From: an uncultured Caldilinea sp.
Lineage (GTDB): Bacteria; Chloroflexota; Anaerolineae; Caldilineales; Caldilineaceae
NCBI GenBank assembly: GCA_937928035.1
Contig: CALFWA010000245.1
Location: 1-7,434, forward strand
Length of the DNA stretch: 7,434 nucleotides
Direction of reading: 5' to 3'
Part shown: in pieces, positions 1 through 7,434 of the stretch
How positions within the stretch are numbered: position 1 is the stretch's first letter
Layout: every line of letters begins with the position of its first letter
Program-made: the position numbers and the translations under genes
Notes under the pieces: model-generated
What the model was told of the DNA's origin: nothing
The model's database searches: none
The model's input: the letters and a program-made list of their open reading frames with translations, nothing else

Positions 1-5
1 GGGGG

Positions 6-31
6 TGAGGGCCTCCACTTGCGGGCCCTCA
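6..31. repeat. Short inverted repeat (8-bp stem)
   Basis: TGAGGGCC at 6-13 pairs perfectly with GGCCCTCA at 24-31 across a 10-nt loop. It lies five bases before the next hairpin. Paired GC-rich hairpins like these are typical of dispersed intergenic repeats, but only one copy is visible here. Confidence 0.55.
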
Positions 32-36
32 GGAAC

Positions 37-55
37 GTGCGGCTGAGAGCCGCAC
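37..55. repeat. Short inverted repeat (8-bp stem, 3-nt loop)
   Basis: GTGCGGCT at 37-44 pairs perfectly with AGCCGCAC at 48-55 around a GAG loop. It should be a stable hairpin in RNA of either strand. There is no T-run on either side, so it is not a canonical intrinsic terminator. Confidence 0.6.
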
Positions 56-88
56 CCACGATGAAACCGACGCCTTCGCGCAGGCGCT

Positions 89-116
89 CCCCCTCTCCCA
101 GCATTGGGAGAGGGGG
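89..116. repeat. GGGAGAGGGGG-type palindromic intergenic repeat
   Basis: CCCCCTCTCCCA at 89-100 pairs perfectly with TGGGAGAGGGGG at 105-116 around a GCAT loop, followed by CAGGGGGTGA at 117-126. From memory, hairpins of this form (CCCTCTCCC, short loop, GGGAGAGGG, then a GGGGGTGA tail) are scattered between genes in many Chloroflexota and other environmental bacterial genomes. It lies 27 bases past the DUF1800 stop codon and could act as a transcript 3' end, but no U-tract follows on the minus strand. Confidence 0.65.
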
Positions 117-142
117 CAGGGGGTGAAGACCCACTGCGCCCC

Positions 143-1717
<1,575 letters not shown>

Positions 1718-1781
1718 CTTCTTGCGGATGCTTCTTCTTCCGACGCTCTTCAAAATAAAAGAGATCTGGTGCTCACTGCGC

Positions 1782-4319
<2,538 letters not shown>

Positions 4320-4389
4320 TCTTTTATTCTGACGGTCTTGCCTGCCTGATGATCTTCTATTATGTAGTGGCCGCATAGCTGTATGTACC

Positions 4390-5853
<1,464 letters not shown>

Positions 5854-5860
5854 ATTCCAG

Positions 5861-5890
5861 ATTGTGGGGAGCAATGGCTTGGATTGTCAA
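5861..5890 (-). promoter_or_regulatory. Possible sigma70-type promoter for the DUF1501 operon
   Basis: Read on the minus strand, a perfect TTGACA (5885-5890) is followed after 18 bases by CACAAT (5861-5866), a four-of-six match to TATAAT. The ATG begins only seven bases past CACAAT, so a transcript from here would be leaderless or nearly so, in line with the absence of a clear Shine-Dalgarno. The weak -10 box keeps confidence low; AT-rich sequence around 5951-5980 could hold an alternative promoter. Confidence 0.28.
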
Positions 5891-5898
5891 CGGACAAT
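5883..5898. promoter_or_regulatory. 16-bp dyad overlapping the putative -35 box
   Basis: ATTGTC (5883-5888) and GACAAT (5893-5898) form a perfect 6-bp inverted repeat around AACG. The dyad covers the TTGACA hexamer proposed as the -35 box of the DUF1501 operon, a place where a dimeric repressor could act. No regulator gene is visible in the window, and a dyad this short can arise by chance. Confidence 0.3.
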
Positions 5899-6066
5899 TT
5901 CACGACGGGAAACTTCCGTTTTAAGGGCGCTGCAACTACGGCGCTCACCGTCCAGAATTTAATGGAATTTTCAAACTCACGGTTACGCAGAGGACGCTCG
6001 ATCTTGTGCCCAGCCCCTCTTGTCTCTCTTCCGTCGCCGGCCTGGCGGCCAGGCGCGCAGAATATC

Positions 6067-6149
6067 ACCACAAAGGCATGAAGACGCCAAGAAGCACGAG
6101 GATTTGCGTCTTTTTTTGAGCGCCCTTTGTGTCTTGATGTCTTAGCGGT
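6067..6149. repeat. MITE-like imperfect inverted repeat (CACAAAG.../...CTTTGTG type)
   Basis: The arm at 6067-6091 (accacaaaggcatgaagacg and on) matches the reverse complement of 6125-6149 at 19 of 25 positions, around a 33-nt centre that includes seven Ts at 6111-6117. The wording, with short AAGACAC/CACAAAG-like units on one side and CTTTGTGTCTTGATGTCTT on the other, is a pattern I recall as a frequent dispersed intergenic repeat in environmental bacterial genomes, Chloroflexota included. It often gives rise to spurious annotated peptides. It carries no transposase. Confidence 0.6.
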
Positions 6150-6260
6150 TCACCATCTCGCCCGGACGCTCGCGGCGCCTTCGGCGATCGAAATGAGAGG
6201 ATGAGAAATTCGCAAGCGCTGACGCCGACCGAGTCGCCGGAGACTGCGTATCTCCCAAAA

Positions 6261-6300
6261 TTTGTCACCCTGCCTGATGACGCAGAGGCAGGGTGACAAA
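6261..6300 (-). terminator. Strong intrinsic terminator after the rhodanese gene
   Basis: TTTGTCACCCTGCCT (6261-6275) and AGGCAGGGTGACAAA (6286-6300) form a perfect 15-bp stem around a 10-nt loop. On the minus strand the stem exits into TTTT (6257-6260), and it begins 37 bases after the TAG stop of the rhodanese gene. Position, perfect pairing and T-run fit a Rho-independent terminator, making the rhodanese unit separate from the DUF1501 operon. Confidence 0.8.
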
Positions 6301-6337
6301 AGGACGACGATGCAGTTTGGTTAATGTTCAGCGACGT

Positions 6338-7285
<948 letters not shown>

Positions 7286-7294
7286 ACTTCTTTA

Positions 7295-7300
7295 CCCCTC
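7295..7300 (-). promoter_or_regulatory. Ribosome binding site of the rhodanese lipoprotein
   Basis: On the minus strand GAGGGG stands nine bases before the ATG at 7285. It fixes the start upstream of the TAG codon and shows that the signal peptide belongs to the gene. Confidence 0.7.
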
Positions 7301-7320
7301 TTTCAAGAGAATTTGAAGAA

Positions 7321-7434
7321 TCAGAAAGATTTACTGCTTGCCGATTGATGTTCGAGCTCCTCCACCCATTTGGGATGCTCGATCATCGCCTCTTCTTTAG
7401 GAACGTAGCCGGTCGTCATCGCCGAGAGCGCCTT
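7321..7434 (-). CDS. C-terminal end of an unrecognised protein (partial)
   Basis: The window edge cuts off all but the last 37 codons, which end in TGA. The visible sequence is hydrophilic and charged (MTTGYVPKEEAMIEHPKW, then VEELEHQ and a Ser/Lys-rich tail), with no membrane segment or cysteine. I do not recognise the family. The stop lies 35 bases before the ATG of the rhodanese lipoprotein with no terminator between, so the two genes are probably co-transcribed. Co-transcription hints at a sulfur or redox role for this protein, but nothing in the visible residues confirms it. Confidence 0.6.
   Translation of the reverse strand, partial: KALSAMTTGYVPKEEAMIEHPKWVEELEHQSASSKSF

Larger units (their letters stand above)
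1..142. other. Non-coding region downstream of the DUF1800 gene, with three short hairpins
   Basis: I see no credible coding sequence here. The stretch holds two adjacent short inverted repeats (6-31 and 37-55) and a third, longer palindrome (89-116). The octamer GGGGGTGA occurs at 1-8 and again at 119-126, where it forms the tail of the third palindrome. The window may therefore begin inside a second copy of that element. None of the hairpins has a T-run on the minus-strand exit side, so none is a textbook intrinsic terminator for the gene ending at 143, although the structures could still slow or end transcription. Confidence 0.6.
5875..6337. other. Intergenic region between the rhodanese and DUF1501 genes
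   Basis: About 460 bases hold no credible gene. The region contains the possible promoter and dyad at 5861-5898, a small GC hairpin (GCCTGG 6040-6045 with CCAGGC 6049-6054), the MITE-like inverted repeat at 6067-6149 and the terminator at 6261-6300. The short reading frames across it are translations of the repeat or lack coding character. The stretch 6155-6256 shows nothing I can interpret. Confidence 0.7.

Noticed and set aside
1746..1763. CTCTT/AAGAG hairpin between the propeller and DUF1800 genes as a terminator
   Set aside because: The stem is only five base pairs with an AT-rich loop and no T-run after it on the minus strand, too weak to end transcription.
4359..4364. CATAAT as a -10 box of a separate promoter for the propeller gene
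   Set aside because: No acceptable -35 hexamer lies 16-18 bases upstream, so a dedicated promoter is not supported.
5884..6081. Plus-strand frame of 65 codons in the intergenic region
   Set aside because: It starts at TTG inside the putative promoter, has no ribosome site or domain, and ends in the dispersed repeat.
6067..6149. CRISPR array or small RNA gene
   Set aside because: Only one imperfect inverted repeat is present, with no regularly spaced direct repeats or spacers, and no cas genes are nearby.
6065..6268. Minus-strand frame of 67 codons between the rhodanese and DUF1501 genes
   Set aside because: Much of it is a translation of the inverted repeat at 6067-6149 (HQDTKGAQKKTQ-like peptide), a familiar spurious product of such repeats. 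It also runs into the terminator region.

Overview
The window looks like chromosomal DNA from a GC-rich, free-living bacterium, most likely a member of the Chloroflexota (Anaerolineae/Caldilineae type). The clues are a lipoprotein whose lipobox is followed by a glycine run and a Pro-Thr rich linker, a secreted beta-propeller protein ending in a 'KVYLPSVRR' tail, a DUF1501/DUF1800 gene pair, and intergenic hairpin repeats of kinds I associate with that phylum. The taxonomic call is inference from style, not from a marker gene. All convincing genes lie on the minus strand; the long plus-strand reading frames are antisense shadows of high-GC genes.

Layout in the direction of transcription (right to left). 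(1) 7434-7321: the last 37 codons of an unrecognised gene. (2) 7285-6338: a predicted lipoprotein carrying two complete rhodanese domains, each with a catalytic Cys in a CxSGHR loop. Its frame is broken by a TAG codon directly after the lipobox region. A strong intrinsic terminator (6261-6300) closes this unit. (3) About 460 bases without a gene, holding that terminator, a MITE-like imperfect inverted repeat (6067-6149) and a possible promoter with an overlapping dyad. (4) 5853-4390: a Tat-exported DUF1501 protein. (5) 4319-1782: a Sec-exported protein with about 14 beta-propeller-blade repeats. (6) 1717-143: a DUF1800 protein. (7) 1-142: non-coding, with three short hairpins, one of them a dispersed-repeat-like GGGAGAGGGGG palindrome.

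Genes 4-6 are closely spaced (about 65-70 bases apart) with no visible terminator between them, so they probably form one operon. DUF1501 and DUF1800 proteins are well known as genomic partners of unknown biochemical role; DUF1501 has an alkaline-phosphatase-like fold. The unusual point is that a large secreted propeller sits between the two, which suggests a three-part extracytoplasmic system. The rhodanese gene and the partial gene upstream of it look like a separate unit, possibly handling reactive sulfur at the cell surface, but the function of the partial gene cannot be read from what is present.
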